Positions 49,312 through 62,493 of a stretch of 64,000 nucleotides of DNA are shown here, piece by piece. The notes under the pieces were generated by a model that made no database searches, was not told where the DNA came from, and saw nothing but the letters and a program-made list of their open reading frames with translations. Position 1 is the stretch's first letter. Each line of letters begins with the position of its first letter. The stretch is from Ophiura sarsii (lineage: Eukaryota > Echinodermata > Ophiuroidea > Amphilepidida > Ophiuridae), in contig CM069444.1 of the NCBI GenBank assembly GCA_035610835.1, forward strand, positions 3,602,875 through 3,666,874, written 5' to 3'. The translations under genes and the position numbers were made by a program.

Positions 49312-49861
49312 ATTTAATTAACATTAATTAACATTATTTGACAAAGTGCATCTTACGCGCGCTCAAAAGCAATGCATCACACTAAAAAAAGTAAACAACT
49401 TGCCGGATTAGTTATACTATAAATGGGTAAAAGATTTCTGATTTCGATTTGTATCAATAAAGTTAAGAAAATGCATTAAATTAACATTAAAAGTCATTTG
49501 GAATGAAATAAAAAACCCGACATGCACAAGAAAGATTATACATCATGTACATTGAGTATGGTTGCCTGGCTATCGGGTGATTCAGAGGGACTGGTCCACA
49601 ATGGACCTGGTGATCCATTATAACACCATTCATGTACCAAAAAGACTAATCGTTTACACGGCTGAACAACAACAGGAAAGTTAACCTGTGACTGAAGCTT
49701 AACCTCCAAAGCGTGTTCTGGGGAATTCAACTATCAGGGGAGAATACTTTTTCGTCAGCGCATGATAGCCAACGTGATCGCGGCATGAGATAGTAGTGTG
49801 GTGTTTTGAGTTGCAGAGGAAAGGTTGGGGTTAATAACCTGTAAATCACCGTAATACTTAC

Positions 49862-50003
49862 GACATCCATGAATCTGTACACGGAGACTGATTGATGTTA
49901 CGAAATCCATTGGGTAGATGCGTAGTGCCGTTGCGTCCAATATGGGTTGGGGCAAAAGAACTTCGAACGGTGCGTCCGCCTTTTCAGGTTTGACAATGAA
50001 AAT
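49862..50003 (-). CDS. Copy 4: discoidin domain 2, C-terminal exon
   Basis: Same protein as 3749-3890. It lies only about 1.04 kb from the next cassette's first exon (48821), owing to the junction deletion. Confidence 0.88.
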
Positions 50004-50194
50004 CTACGGAATCATAAAATGGTAACCCAAGTTATACTTCGTTGTATTCAAAAACGTAGCTTAAGGCCTATAAATCTAACGACAAATACGTTACATATAT
50101 AACATCTGTCGGTCAAATTCCTTTTACAGACCCGGTACACTGTAACGCAAATGGTAACTATTATTCATGTTCAAAGAGAGTTAAATGCGCTAAC

Positions 50195-50499
50195 CTGTCG
50201 TTCTTTGCTGCCGATATCTGTTTTTAATACAGTTAGCCATTCATCACTGACGCCTTCTTGTGAATAAGTAATGTAGAATTGGGAAACATACGAATCAGCG
50301 AAACCTTGTGTGAGGACAGTGTTGATATCATACGGCGAATTGAAATTAAATTGAAGATATTCCTCGCCGGTTTCATCGGTTTTTGGTGTCCACGGGATAC
50401 CATCGAGACGTCCCATTACTTCTTCGCTATCGACTGTTTCGCTTTGTGAGGAATACACTATTTGGTCGTCCTCAACATCTATGGTCTCCAAGCAGACGG
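50195..50499 (-). CDS. Copy 4: discoidin domain 2, N-terminal exon
   Basis: Same protein as 4081-4385 and 18283-18587. Confidence 0.9.
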
Positions 50500-50841
50500 C
50501 TGTAGAATATGGTTAACAATAATATTTAAGATTATATAACATTCGAACTTGAAGTTTTGAAATGTTCGGGCAGTAATATTTAGCATTTCACTATTAGTAT
50601 TTGGATACGGCATCGCTAAAAAAAAATCTCGTGACACATTTAGTGTCAAATGAATTTACCTTTTTAAAAATCCCAGTAAACTCAGATTTCACTCCTGGGT
50701 AAAATACGTAGCAATGTACACATGTACATTGAATATTCATATATAGTGATTTAATCTTTGGCAGTATGGGCTTATTCACTATGAAGGGGAATTTTTCCCT
50801 TTTTCTCGTGTAAAACCTTTATGTACAGCGTTTTAACTTAC

Positions 50842-50983
50842 CGCATCCTGATAATTCAACCCGGAATTCAATTGGTCCGTTCGATGACAATGGGCGAAGA
50901 CGAATTCTTTGGACATTTTCCAGAGGAGGATTTAGCTCTGTTTCTTGGAGGGTGTCGCTGTCTTTGCCATTGAGCTTAAATTT
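50842..50983 (-). CDS. Copy 4: discoidin domain 1, C-terminal exon
   Basis: Identical to 4760-4901. Confidence 0.9.
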
Positions 50984-51345
50984 CTATAAAGTGAGAGATA
51001 TCGTTATACAAGGTCGATAATATAAGGAACTAAAGATTGGGTATAAATATACTTCCAGTAGCTGTCAAAACATATAACAATCATGTTTTCGTTCGGTTAT
51101 CCCCAAGGTCTCTAAGATATGTTTGGATCCCCGTTTTATAGGAACATTATCTCATACATCTAATCAGATGTGTCCTACGTCGTAAGGCAGACTGTAAAAA
51201 TTATTAAAGAAAATGAAATTATTGATTTCTTCGTAAGACCTACTTCTGGGGTCCAGGCAAACTGTCAGTGGATCACACTAAAGACAGTTTAATGTTCTTT
51301 GCTATAGGGCGTACGAAATCAATAAGTTTCAATCAGATATCTATA

Positions 51346-51995
51346 ACAGCGTGTCCCAAAAAACTGGGTTCAAAAGTTTGCGAGCTTATAATGAAATAAG
51401 TAGGAAACATGGATAGTTTATATTTACGAATATCAAACAAAATATACCTGACCTTAATTGGGTAAACTCGGAGACCAATCCAATGTAAACTTTTTGAAAT
51501 ACAAAGATTTGAATAGAGCGTGGTCAGAACCCATTTGTCCCGATTTAAGGAAATAACCATCCGTGCGTTGCATGAAACTGTGCGCTACACATAATTATGT
51601 CCAGTATTCTCGGCATGGGGTTATTATTCTCCGAAAGAACTTAACAATAACTCGGACGGACTATAACAAAGAACACTTTGTTTTAATATTTATGTAAATA
51701 ATGAACTTGTATTATTGCAATATGATCAAGATAATTTTGTTTACTGCCCAAGTCTTTGTAAAGAATGAATGCAAAGGCGAAACGAAGTCACAACAATGCG
51801 CAATTGCAACACATCGGGGTGTTCATTGAAAAGTGGGACAAATGTGTTTTGACCACGCTCTATTAACATCTTTGTATTTCAAACAGTTTATATTGGATTA
51901 ATCACAGATATCCCTAATTATGAACTATCCATGTTTCCTACCTTCTTAGTTATAAGCTCGCAAACTTTTGAACCCAGTTTTTTGGGACACGCTGT
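51346..51995. mobile_element. Mariner-type foldback element (copy 4)
   Basis: Same element and position as 5268-5921, with small indels such as the loss of 'ttgatt' near 51784. Confidence 0.75.
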
Positions 51996-52463
51996 ATACC
52001 TTGCATATATTCCGAAACAATTATATTATCCTTTCAAACAAAATTACCAAATGGCAGCACTTGCATTTTGCATAATCTGTACCCAAAGAAGATTCCTTGC
52101 ACAGACCAGCATGCTTAGGACCACTAACACTGCCGACAAGGCTTTCCCCAAAATAAACGGTGTCAAACATGTATTAAAGTAATTAGCAGCTGCCATGAAA
52201 GTAGTCTGACTTACAACTGTGAAAGAAGTCGAATCCCAATCAAATAAAATTTACATGTGTTATTCAACAAACAAAAAATAGGGTCTTTAAGAGAACCAAG
52301 AGAGGACTGAAGTCACAGCAACTTCCTACTTGCAGCAGGTTCTTGAATACCATTGTTTATAAGCGTTTCATTGCAATGTTATGTCAAAGTATGTTGGTGA
52401 TGCTCAAGTATTCTTCATTTTAGTGTACCTAAGCTCTTCCAAAAATGAAGTGTTTATACATAC

Positions 52464-52747
52464 CCGAGGTTTATTGGAATCCTTCTTCGTAATGTACTGC
52501 CATTCAGGCTCTTCGCTATCGGTCAAATATTGAACGCTGAATTGAGTAACAGTGCCTTGTGTTGTTATAACGGTGATTTGACGTGGAAAGATGAGTCCAA
52601 TTTCGATGTACTCTTTCTCACCGGTTGGTTTCCATGGATCTCCGTTTACTCGGCCCGTTCCGGCTTTCGTATTACTTGTACTATAGGATATCATGCTATC
52701 CGGAATTTTTCCATCTGCAATGCCCATCTGTTCTCGGCATATTTGAA
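52464..52747 (-). CDS. Copy 4: discoidin domain 1, N-terminal exon
   Basis: Same protein as 6390-6673; shares the silent ACA change with copy 3. Confidence 0.92.
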
Positions 52748-53726
52748 CTGTGTATAAGCAATATGAAAATGATGTATTATAAACGAGGAGAGTTCAAAAT
52801 CACTTGCATTAACTACTCTGTCATATAGGCAAACTTTACATTTAACTGTACTATCCTATTCGACAGTTCAAATTGATGACACAAGTCGATCATATTTACT
52901 TTGTAAACGTCGAAGCGCCGGGCTCAGCGCATTCGATTGATAAACGTAATATCGCAAGTGACGGTGTCACATTTTGGACAGCCCCTCATACCGATTGTCA
53001 GCTATTATAGTAGCACGTGGAGTAACTTTTAACGTGACTTGTAGACTGAACTAAGAAAATCAAAAATACATGGATTGTTGACTATTGATACACGAACAAC
53101 TAGTCATTTCATGAGACCGAGATCTGTGTAGTGTACGAAATGGTTTGGCTTAAAACATCCTCATGGCCACTTTTTATTTTGTTCGTGCACATGGAACGTA
53201 GGACAAGAGTATCACATTTCTTCAGTGTATTTCTAACACCTCGTGTGACGCTAAACCATGAAGTTATACGAAAGGAGTTACTTCTTGCCAGCATCAATGG
53301 AACGATGATGATCGCAGTGGTACTACACAAAAGAGGCTAAACCATTGATATAATGTGTATTGAACTGACAATCACGGAGAGTTACCGCGAAAATATCGAT
53401 CTAGATTGACCAAGCAGAATTCCCACTCTTGATGGTCCGACGCTAGCGTGTTTCCCTCATTCCTTGTACTAAAAATACCTATTTAGCTGAAAGCACTACT
53501 AATTTTAATAAATAACTACATGTTTTTGATATTGCAAATGTGTAAAAACCAAGCAAAAAACAATACATATGATAACGAAACTATTGACAGGCAGTTGAAT
53601 CATATTATAAGACGTGGATCAAAACGAAATAAAAAATAAGTTGATATTCAATATGTTGAACAGTTTATATTTCAACAGAAAAATGAGGCAAATCCGGGCA
53701 CACTTAAAAAGTATATACAGAATACT

Positions 53727-54923
53727 TTGTTTTTGGCACCGGAGTGTGTATTTATGGGAGAAAAAGCAATGTTTGTAACCGGACTTGCTGCATCATTGAT
53801 GACTGTTATTCTCAACTTCCACATTCGTAACTTAGGGCGGATTCGCCGCTTCCTTAGCCAGGAAGCGTGCCATCATGCCGCCAGAGCGCTTGTTTTGTCT
53901 CGCATTGATTATGCCAATTCCCTTTTGTACGGAGCTCGTGAAGCTGATCTAAAACATTTGCAACGTATCCAAAATAATGCTGCCAGACTAGTCTTTGCAT
54001 GTGGACGAGACAGGTGCTCTGTCAAACTGTTGCGTTCCTTGCACTGGCTCCCACTCAAAGAAAGAATACATTTCGAAATCATGTTGCAGGTATATAAGTG
54101 CATATCTGGTACTGCTCCGGCTTATCTACAGAATCTAGTCACGTTGTACAATTATCCTGATACTACTAGAAGTAGGCACAGACTTCGTTCTTCATCTGAC
54201 ATAACGAAGCTCAATCCCGTTCGTTCCCACAAAAGAGCTGGTGATTGTTGTCTCACTGTTTTCGGACCTCAGCTCAGGACTGAATTTTTTATTGCGGGTT
54301 CAATCCATAGCCTACAAAAGCTCCCCGATCTTGAACTGAAAGTGGGTGATCATGTCATCAGGCCTTCACCTAATGTGCGCAACCTGAACATCAGAAGAAT
54401 TCAGCGCTATCTTGACAAGGACACTAAACACCATGTTGTCCGTGCTTTGATTTGATCTCGCTTGGACTATGTAATAGTCTACTATAGATGGCCTCAAATA
54501 TCAAGATCTCCGCCGCCTTTAATCCATCCAAAACAAAGCAGCCAAACTCATTTTCTCTGTTCCTAGACTAACTAATCCTGTACCATTAATGAACAAACTT
54601 CATTGGCTCCAAATTCAAAACCGAATAAAATTCAACTCTGCCTGCTCATCTATAAGTGCCTCAATAAATCTGCCCCACCTATCTCATCAATAAAATTAGT
54701 TTAAAACCTGCTCTCTCCGGCGGTCCTCTCACCAGATCAGCCCAGGTCAGAACCCTCTTTGTTATCCCTGCTTGCAAGACATCCATTGGTGACAAAGCTT
54801 TTGCAGTTGCTGGACCTTCCATCTGGAACCGCCTGCTACAGAGTGTCCGTGAAGCCACATCTGTCAACCAGTTAGAAGTTGCTTACGACTCACTTATTTT
54901 GAAATATGTCTCTGTGTCTCTCA
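53727..54923 (+). pseudogene. Decayed LINE reverse transcriptase relic (copy 4)
   Basis: Same relic as 7655-8850. A stop codon replaces a Leu codon near 54453 (ALI then TGA), truncating the longest frame. Confidence 0.8.
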
Positions 54924-55130
54924 TTAATATATATATATTGTGCGTTTAGATCTTTCATTGAATAAGCGTATGTATCATTGATGAGCCAAGAAAAAAAAAT
55001 CATAACATTTGTTTCCACATTTAAAACATGTATCGATTTTGACCAATCTTGTTGCATCTTGTGCGCAATGATGACTCATTACAAGTGGTCACTTGGGTTT
55101 AAAATGTCAATTTTCACTCCTATGAATTCA

Positions 55131-55370
55131 GTTGATATCTAGTTGATATTTAGCTGATATGAACTCAGTTTAGCTGGTATGAATTCAATTTAGCCGGTAT
55201 GAATTCAGTTTATCTGGTATAAATTCAGTTTAGCTGGTATCAGTTGAGCTGGTACGATTTCAGTTTAGCTGGTATGAATTCAGTTTAGATGGTATGAATT
55301 CAGTTTAGATGGTATGAATTCAGTTTAGATGGTATAAATACAGTTTAGATGGTATGATGGTATGAATAGA
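55131..55370. repeat. 20-bp minisatellite (copy 4)
   Basis: Same repeat as 9063-9310. Confidence 0.85.
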
Positions 55371-55493
55371 GGTTAGCTGGTTGTTTATCATTATCAATAT
55401 TTTCGAATTGACATAAACACTTCAGGCTCGAATTTATCTATGATATATACTCCCTATGCTAATGCACAGTGTAACAGGCTAAACATTGCTTAC

Positions 55494-55541
55494 CTGTGGT
55501 GGTAGTTATAACTGTGGTTGATACAATTGAGGTAGTTGTAC
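55494..55541 (-). CDS. Copy 4: Thr-rich linker exon 4
   Basis: Identical to 9436-9483. Confidence 0.75.
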
Positions 55542-58500
55542 CTACATTGGAAAAAATAGGAAGAACAATTCAACATTATATTATTGTATATCGCATTATA
55601 GGTGGCCTTCCACTTCGGTAGTTTATAATTAAACCAGAAGTCTTAGATATTTTCTCTCTTCGGATTATAAAAGGGATATTTAAAATGCCATTCAAATAAA
55701 TTCCAAACACAAGTCAATCCGATAAAGGATTACACAAATACAGAAGCCTAAAGACAAATAAAACCAAAAAACTAACACAACCACCTTTTCGGGGTACCGA
55801 GGTTGAAAAAAACCCACGTGATCAAAACAAGTATCCTTAGTAACACAATATTTTGGCCAAATTACTGAGCGGATGAAATAACTTTGATAAAAGTTACTTT
55901 GATATCTAGATCCATTAATAAGTATTACCTGGTGTAGTACTTTGTTCCACTTTGGGTCGAATATTGTTTGACCGTTAAAGGGTCAAGACCTGGAGTCGTT
56001 ATGCAGACTTATTTGAAAGCGTTTATACATTAAACAACTAGAGAACAATTTAATATATGGTATGTTGATAGAATGTGTGTATTCACTACCATTGATGTGT
56101 AATATATATTTATGTACAGAGAATGTAATTGATATTTACATGGACCATTCGTGAGTAAGTAAAATCTTATTCTAGGGTGTTTCAACATATTCAGGTATTG
56201 TTTATTCCTTATTGCATAAAAATATCGCACTGAGTTTTCATTGTGTATGATGACAATTGAGGTTATGATACTATTTAAACATGTTGGTCAAGTGGGCTAT
56301 ATATGGAATTAGTATACAGGCAGTGACAAAAAAAGTAATACAGTTTTGAAAAAAAATATTTAAAATATCTCCCGTTGAATTTCTGTTTTGATGTTATGCG
56401 ACGTGGATTTTGTAAGCTTTCGAATAAGCTTTGATTCATCACAATCGATGGTTGATAAGCAGATATATGATCAATTGTCTAAAGTTGTCATGAAATCTTT
56501 GGTTTAATCAATGGTAAAACCACTTGGATGATTATGAAAAGAAATCGAACCAGGAACGTAGCAGTAGAGCGCTCTTGTGAGACAACAATGGTTCATTTCA
56601 AGTGGTTGAAAGTATTACAAAGAAGGTAAGGTCTTTACAAAGATCTGTATGTGGGGTAGAATTAAAACCATCCCTTACTAAGACCATGGCTGCCTAAAAT
56701 TGGCTTTCATTATCCATGCATTATCCATCAAAGACATTATAATATCATACTCTATAACTAGTAGTAGAGTATGATATTAAACTACTACTGGTACACCACT
56801 GTGTTATTGCATCATGAACATGTATTGATCGATGGATACTGGATTGGGGTAGTCAGAGATTGGGGTAAACAGAGGATCTTGTTTAGATCTAAAAGGAAGA
56901 AACAGATCAAATGCTTTTGCTAACCAATGTGCTACACGACATCATCAAAATTGCACCAGACAGCTTAAAACAGTCAGCAGTCAATCTCGTCGCGTTTGGC
57001 GTTCCTCGTCTTTATCAATAACCCCAACTAATTTTGCTTAACGAACTGCATGACTAAAAACTTAGACTATTTTCTTTCTTTGGACTATTAAAGGGAATTC
57101 ATTACTTCATGAATAATCGTGATAGCTGCGTACAGCGTACTTAATGCGTTCAAATAAAATTAATCGTTTTATGAGAACGCTTACGCGAAATGCAGGTAAC
57201 TAATAATTGCCCGAAAGTACTGCGCCAAAGTGTTCGATTGTTTTGCTTATTGACCGACCAATCAAATTAAAGCCTCATGCCTCTAAACTGGATATTCAAT
57301 GAGTTATGATGAAATACGATTAAAGCTTATTTATGATTGGTTTAATGATAAAATGTTAATGAGGGGATGACCCGACTTGGACTGTTTCAATAATTAAGAA
57401 GGGGTGGCGGCCCATAAATGGCCCGGTTAGCGCTTGGTATTTTAACAAAGTTCACGTTTTTTCCTTCAGTGATATACAGTACACTGCAATTACAAGAGCT
57501 GGGTGTATATTTTGACACAGAGTTACAAATTCCATAAATTTGATGGAGCAGAAACATGTAATTCAAGCTGGTTCGGCATTTTTTATTAATTTTGGGGTGT
57601 AAATTACACAGACGAAATATTTTACATAGAGAGATCCCTTTGGTATTTGCCACCGGGATAATATATGGGTGTAGAGTCTTATTATAGAACCAAACCGGCA
57701 TAAGACTAAGGTTATAATAAAGCTGTATTACAGCAATCATTTCTACCCATATATTAACTACTTGTAGCTATTTGCTCCTCATCCTCTTCCTCAATCACCC
57801 CAACAAACTTTGCTTAACGACCTGCATGATTAAACCTTATTCTATTTTCTCTCTTCGGATAATTAAAGGGAATTCTTTACTTCATGAATAGTTGCGATGG
57901 CTACGTACCTAGTGCGTTCCAATAAAATTAATCGTTGTATGAGAACGCGCACGCGAAATGCAAGTTATTAATAATTGCCCGAAAGTACTGCGCCAAAGTA
58001 TTCGATTGTTTTGCTTATTGACCGACCAATCAAATTAAAGCCTCACGCCCCTTATCTGAATATTCAATGTGTTATGAGGAAACACGATAAAGCTTATTAA
58101 ATGAAAAAATACTTAGGCATATACTAACTACCATCTGAAACAGTTTACCAACATTCGGTGTTTATCATATAAAATTTCATGATTATCTTAGTTTCGATAT
58201 GATCATATCGAAACTCAGGTGCTGAATTCGGAAGTTATGCATCGTTTAACTCGCGGACTTTCGCGGCAAATCTCAATCCGGAAGTGCCGTTATTTGCTTA
58301 TTTGGCATGAAGGCGATGTCGGAATTGTATGACATTTTGGATTTGGGTTATGTTGATGATTATCTTTACGTTACTTGCTCATTTAGTATATCAATACATC
58401 TCTCAATGCCCCTTTAACATTATGACAATAGACGGTAAAATAGTATGGCCAGCAAGAAAATAACCTTACCACAATGCATTTATGCTTTTAAATATTTCAA

Positions 58501-58944
58501 AGAAATATTTTCCTCTATAACATGAATTGATAGTAAAATAAATAACCTAAATAAGAGAACAACTAGAAGAAAAAAAATAGAAGAAAAAAAAGCTTATTTC
58601 TGATTGGTTGAATGATAAAAATGTTAATGAGGGGATAAACCCGACTTGGACTGTTTCAATAATTAAGAAGGGGTGGACAAGATAATAAACTGTAAACGAA
58701 TTAATTATTAACGTCATTATATCGGTACAAATCAACGATTTGGATAAATATGCATCTTTATCAGTAATGAATGAAAATAATGATTGCTTAACAGCTGTTT
58801 TCGTGAATTTTATTTTATATCCTCGGTTGTTATTACGGTCGTTTGGAATTCCTCAGATCATAACAACAACCTCTGATTTAAAAACTAATTAACGAAAACA
58901 GCTGCTACGCAGTCATTATTCTCTAATCCATTAATAAGTATTAC

Positions 58945-59115
58945 CTGGTGTAGTACTTTGTTTCACTGTTGAACTTTCCAAAAGTGTACCTGGTGTAGTA
59001 CTTTGACTTTGTTCTACGGTTGAACTTTCCAATGGTGTACCTGGTGTAGTACTTTGACTTTGTTCTACGGTTGAACTTTCCAATGCTGTGGCTGTGGCAA
59101 TAGCAGCAGTAAGTG
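58945..59115 (-). CDS. Copy 4: Thr/Ser-rich linker exon 3
   Basis: Same peptide and splice sites as 12877-13047. Confidence 0.8.
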
Positions 59116-60497
59116 CTAGAAAAATATGGTCCACAAATATGACTATTATTCTAACATAAACAACAAACATAATATGAACATTTGTATAGCGCTCTTACAC
59201 ATATCGCAGCGCTTAACAAAATAAAAGCATTACACAATAAAAAAGTATTAAACACTACTTGCACTATGACGATGGAATAATTAAGTTGAGTTTTAAAACA
59301 AAATTGGGTCAGTGATGAGGAATACCGTGTGACGCGGTAAACTGTAAAAATCCGAGTGTTAGAGGCAGAACGTGAAAATGTTTCAAATATCAGAATTTCG
59401 CCAGGGTTTGAGCTTATAAGAGAGGGAAATGATGTTTGTAACATACATTATAAGATTCAAGACTATTAGTCGGGGATATACGGGGGTTACCGTGCATCCC
59501 CCAGGACTCCCCCAAACCAACTTTTTTGACTTCATGTCATGTTCCTAAAATAGATTCCAGATATCAATAAGAATGATTTTGTTATGCTAAGGGATTATTC
59601 AAGATGGTGTCCAAGATGGCCGCCAAAACTGGTCCAAATTCATAAAGTGACATATATCAATCAAAATGTATGGTGAAAGTATAGTCTTGATAATGGAATG
59701 TATGTATTAGACCACTAGTAACTCATATCCAGTACAATTGTTTTTTTAACATTTACCTAAATCCAAAATAAGAGTGTATATTGCATCACATTCACCAACT
59801 AGTACATGTATGTTCTAAACTGGTAAGCTATTGCTTTTATATATAAGACCCATCTCTGTGATAACTTTGATTATGTATCACTTTCCAAAATGATGTTAAA
59901 TGACCTAAAACAATTGTTTTGTATTGCAAATGACCATACTATGTAATACAAATACCCCAAATATAATAAGACAACATTTGCTATAGTTCTATGGTAAAGC
60001 CTAGGGGCTGTATATCTAGTTTTAGTATTTTAAAATATCCAAGATGGCTGCAAAAGGTTAAAATTACTGAAAAGCAGTATTAGTTTATTGTTAGTATTAC
60101 ATTAGATATGACCACATTATTATATCTATAGCTTTTAATCCACCCAGTAAACGTATTTCGACGTGACAAGGTATGGTTGAATGGTTAGTTGTCTAAAATA
60201 GAATGGCTGCAATCACATATTGTAACAAACAAACCATATTGGAGATAATGTCATTTTTATTCACGTTTAATAGATATTGAGAATAACTCAAGTTTGGTAC
60301 AAGGCATCAATTATTCCGAAAAAAGCTAATATTGATATTTTGACTCAATATTATTAAGGATTGGTGTAACTATTGATTTCTACTTTCATGTCAGAGCAGG
60401 TTGTATATAGTTGTTTGTACGCGTCATTAAAACACGGGGATACACACAAATCTACATATAAATATATAATATACTTTTCTTTACTCTTCATACTCAC

Positions 60498-60599
60498 CCG
60501 GCGTCGTTGGAATCTCTATATCGATTGTAGTTGTTTCTACGGTTGTTCTACCATTAGTAACACGCGTTGTTGACGTGGTTGTTGTTGGGGAATCGGATG
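60498..60599 (-). CDS. Copy 4: Thr-rich linker exon 2
   Basis: Same peptide as 14440-14541. Confidence 0.8.
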
Positions 60600-60926
60600 C
60601 TGTACATACACAAACGATATGAACTTCATGTTATTCATTATTCATAAAAGATTTGTGTACGATTCGAATAGAGAAAATATTTGATATCGATCTTTAAGCT
60701 CCATGAAAATCTCTGTTGATCTGATCGCTTTTAACATGGAACTGTTTAGTGTATTTTGTTTTTGAAAACGATGAACTATTGGATTATGGTGGCTGGCATA
60801 AACGCCTACAACTTGTTACAGTTGACCGAATATTTGTTAATACGTGTAGGTAGTTTAACTTGTATCGCGCACATGGACGCTATTAAACATTTGCAAACAT
60901 TATATCTACACCATTTCTTAACTTAC

Positions 60927-61016
60927 TCTGTACAGCCACTTTGGTAGTTGTGGATTCCGTAGTCGTAACACTGGTTGTCGGAGTGGGCGAAAGTGTCGTT
61001 ACGATGGCGTTAGGTG
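60927..61016 (-). CDS. Copy 4: Thr-rich linker exon 1
   Basis: Same peptide as 14869-14958. It would accept the splice from discoidin domain 2 of copy 5, which lies beyond the window. Confidence 0.75.
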
Positions 61017-62217
61017 CTAATTGTTGAGCTAGATACAAATTATTTAATTAACATTATTATCTAAATGTCATTAATAATTATAGATAGCCCGACACAAATC
61101 AAATATTTGTTGGTGCTGGTGTAGTTCGGGACTTTTGGGCGGATCGAAATATGGTTTGACCCTCAACTACATGCAACAACAGGTTGTTCAACTGTTTTAG
61201 GTTTTGCGTGGTATCAGGAATACCTGAAATTGGTTATTTTCAAGATGGCCGCCAATACCCTGATATGACCATAACTCAAGTATTATTCACCATGGAGATA
61301 TCGGTTTTGAGTCTAACTCAATTAGACTAGTGAAGATATCATTGAACATTCATGTGTACTATAAATCGAAGATGACGTCCTTAAGGGGGACTCAAGGAAG
61401 TTTTTGATTTGATATTTTGTGAGTGCTGTAATTATTGAACTATTAATCAAATACATATAAAAACAAATATTTTTGGAAAGGAAATAGAATTGGTGTCAAT
61501 TTGGACCAAAAATGTTGAATTTTTGAGAAAATCATAAAATTCACTTTTTAGACCCAATTTTGTTGGACAAAGTCAACAAAAAAAAGTCGAATGAAAAATG
61601 CCCAAATCGCTAGATGATGATGTAAAGAAACTTACTTAGGGAAGGTTTTATTTTAACCTAATCTGATATTTTTTGAAATTTTGACCAATAAGTGCCAAAA
61701 AAGTGGAAACAAATGAAGACTTTTTTGTTGGCACTTTTTTAGTGAAAATACTTTTGTATACATTTGAGTCATAGTTCAATAATTACAGCACTCATAAAAT
61801 TCCAAAAAAATCTTCCTTAACCCTAACCCTACCCCCACTTTTTTCAGAATTTTTTCTTCAATGTGGAAAATCGACCCAAATATCCCCCCGATATTTGATC
61901 CAGGGACCTCTCGCACCAGAGGCGAATAATTCCCCACTACGGCTGTCAAAGTTAGTTTGCGCAGTGTATTGCGCAAACTGTATGGGCTGGGTCAATTTTT
62001 TCATCCAAAAACTTCCACGTCGGGTGGTACCAACGTGCCCAGTCGTGGTATATTGTGGTATATGGTAGGGTTAGGGTTAAGTCCCCCCTTAAAGCCACAA
62101 ATGTATGAATATTGCTCAATATCATGTATACCCCTTAACATTTAGTGTCTATCCCAATGTTTCAGGGGGCAAGGAACTCATTAAGATACTCAGATGTACT
62201 GTAAATTTAAGATGACG

Positions 62218-62406
62218 CTTTGTCTGAGTTTCTTCAACTCTCTTATCGATTCCGAGCATTTCGACAGTTGGGTGCCACCCAGGAGAGGCACCATACATGG
62301 TAGAGAGTTACGAAACTCAGACAAACTTGCCCTGCCAAAATGTAGGACTGTTCGCTTCCAGAACAGTCCATTGCTGTACATGACCAAATTGTTTAATGAC
62401 CAATGA
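62218..62406 (+). pseudogene. C-terminal end of a LINE reverse transcriptase ORF
   Basis: About 62 codons, open from the insertion junction to a TGA. The RGTIHGRELRNSDKLALPKC and RTVRFQNSPLLYMTKLFND segments match the general layout of LINE ORF2 C-termini (H-x-RN...L.LP..RT....S....), where RT frames end shortly before the 3' UTR. It is from a different family than the LINE at 23325, judging by sequence and tail. The fragment has no catalytic residues. Confidence 0.6.
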
Positions 62407-62470
62407 AATTCCACTTTCAAATCTCATGTGACTAATTAAATGCATATTATGTGTCTTATTGTGCAAGGGT

Positions 62471-62493
62471 GGGGGGGGGGGGGGGGGGGGGGG
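62471..62493. repeat. Poly-G run
   Basis: About 23 consecutive G in the 3' region of the inserted LINE, with GT-rich sequence around it. Runs like this are prone to sequencing length errors. Confidence 0.8.

Larger units (their letters stand above)
49319..61794 (-). repeat. Tandem array copy 4 (about 12.5 kb, left end deleted)
   Basis: All eight exons are present. The left end lacks the telomere-like motif, the GC-rich patch and most of the 750-bp segment seen in the other copies; unit sequence resumes near 49342 ('caaagtgcat'). Introns: 50984-52463 holds the mariner-type foldback; 52748-55493 holds the RT relic, AT tract and minisatellite; 55542-58944 holds duplicated AT-rich segments; 59116-60497 has nothing recognised. 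Confidence 0.95.
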
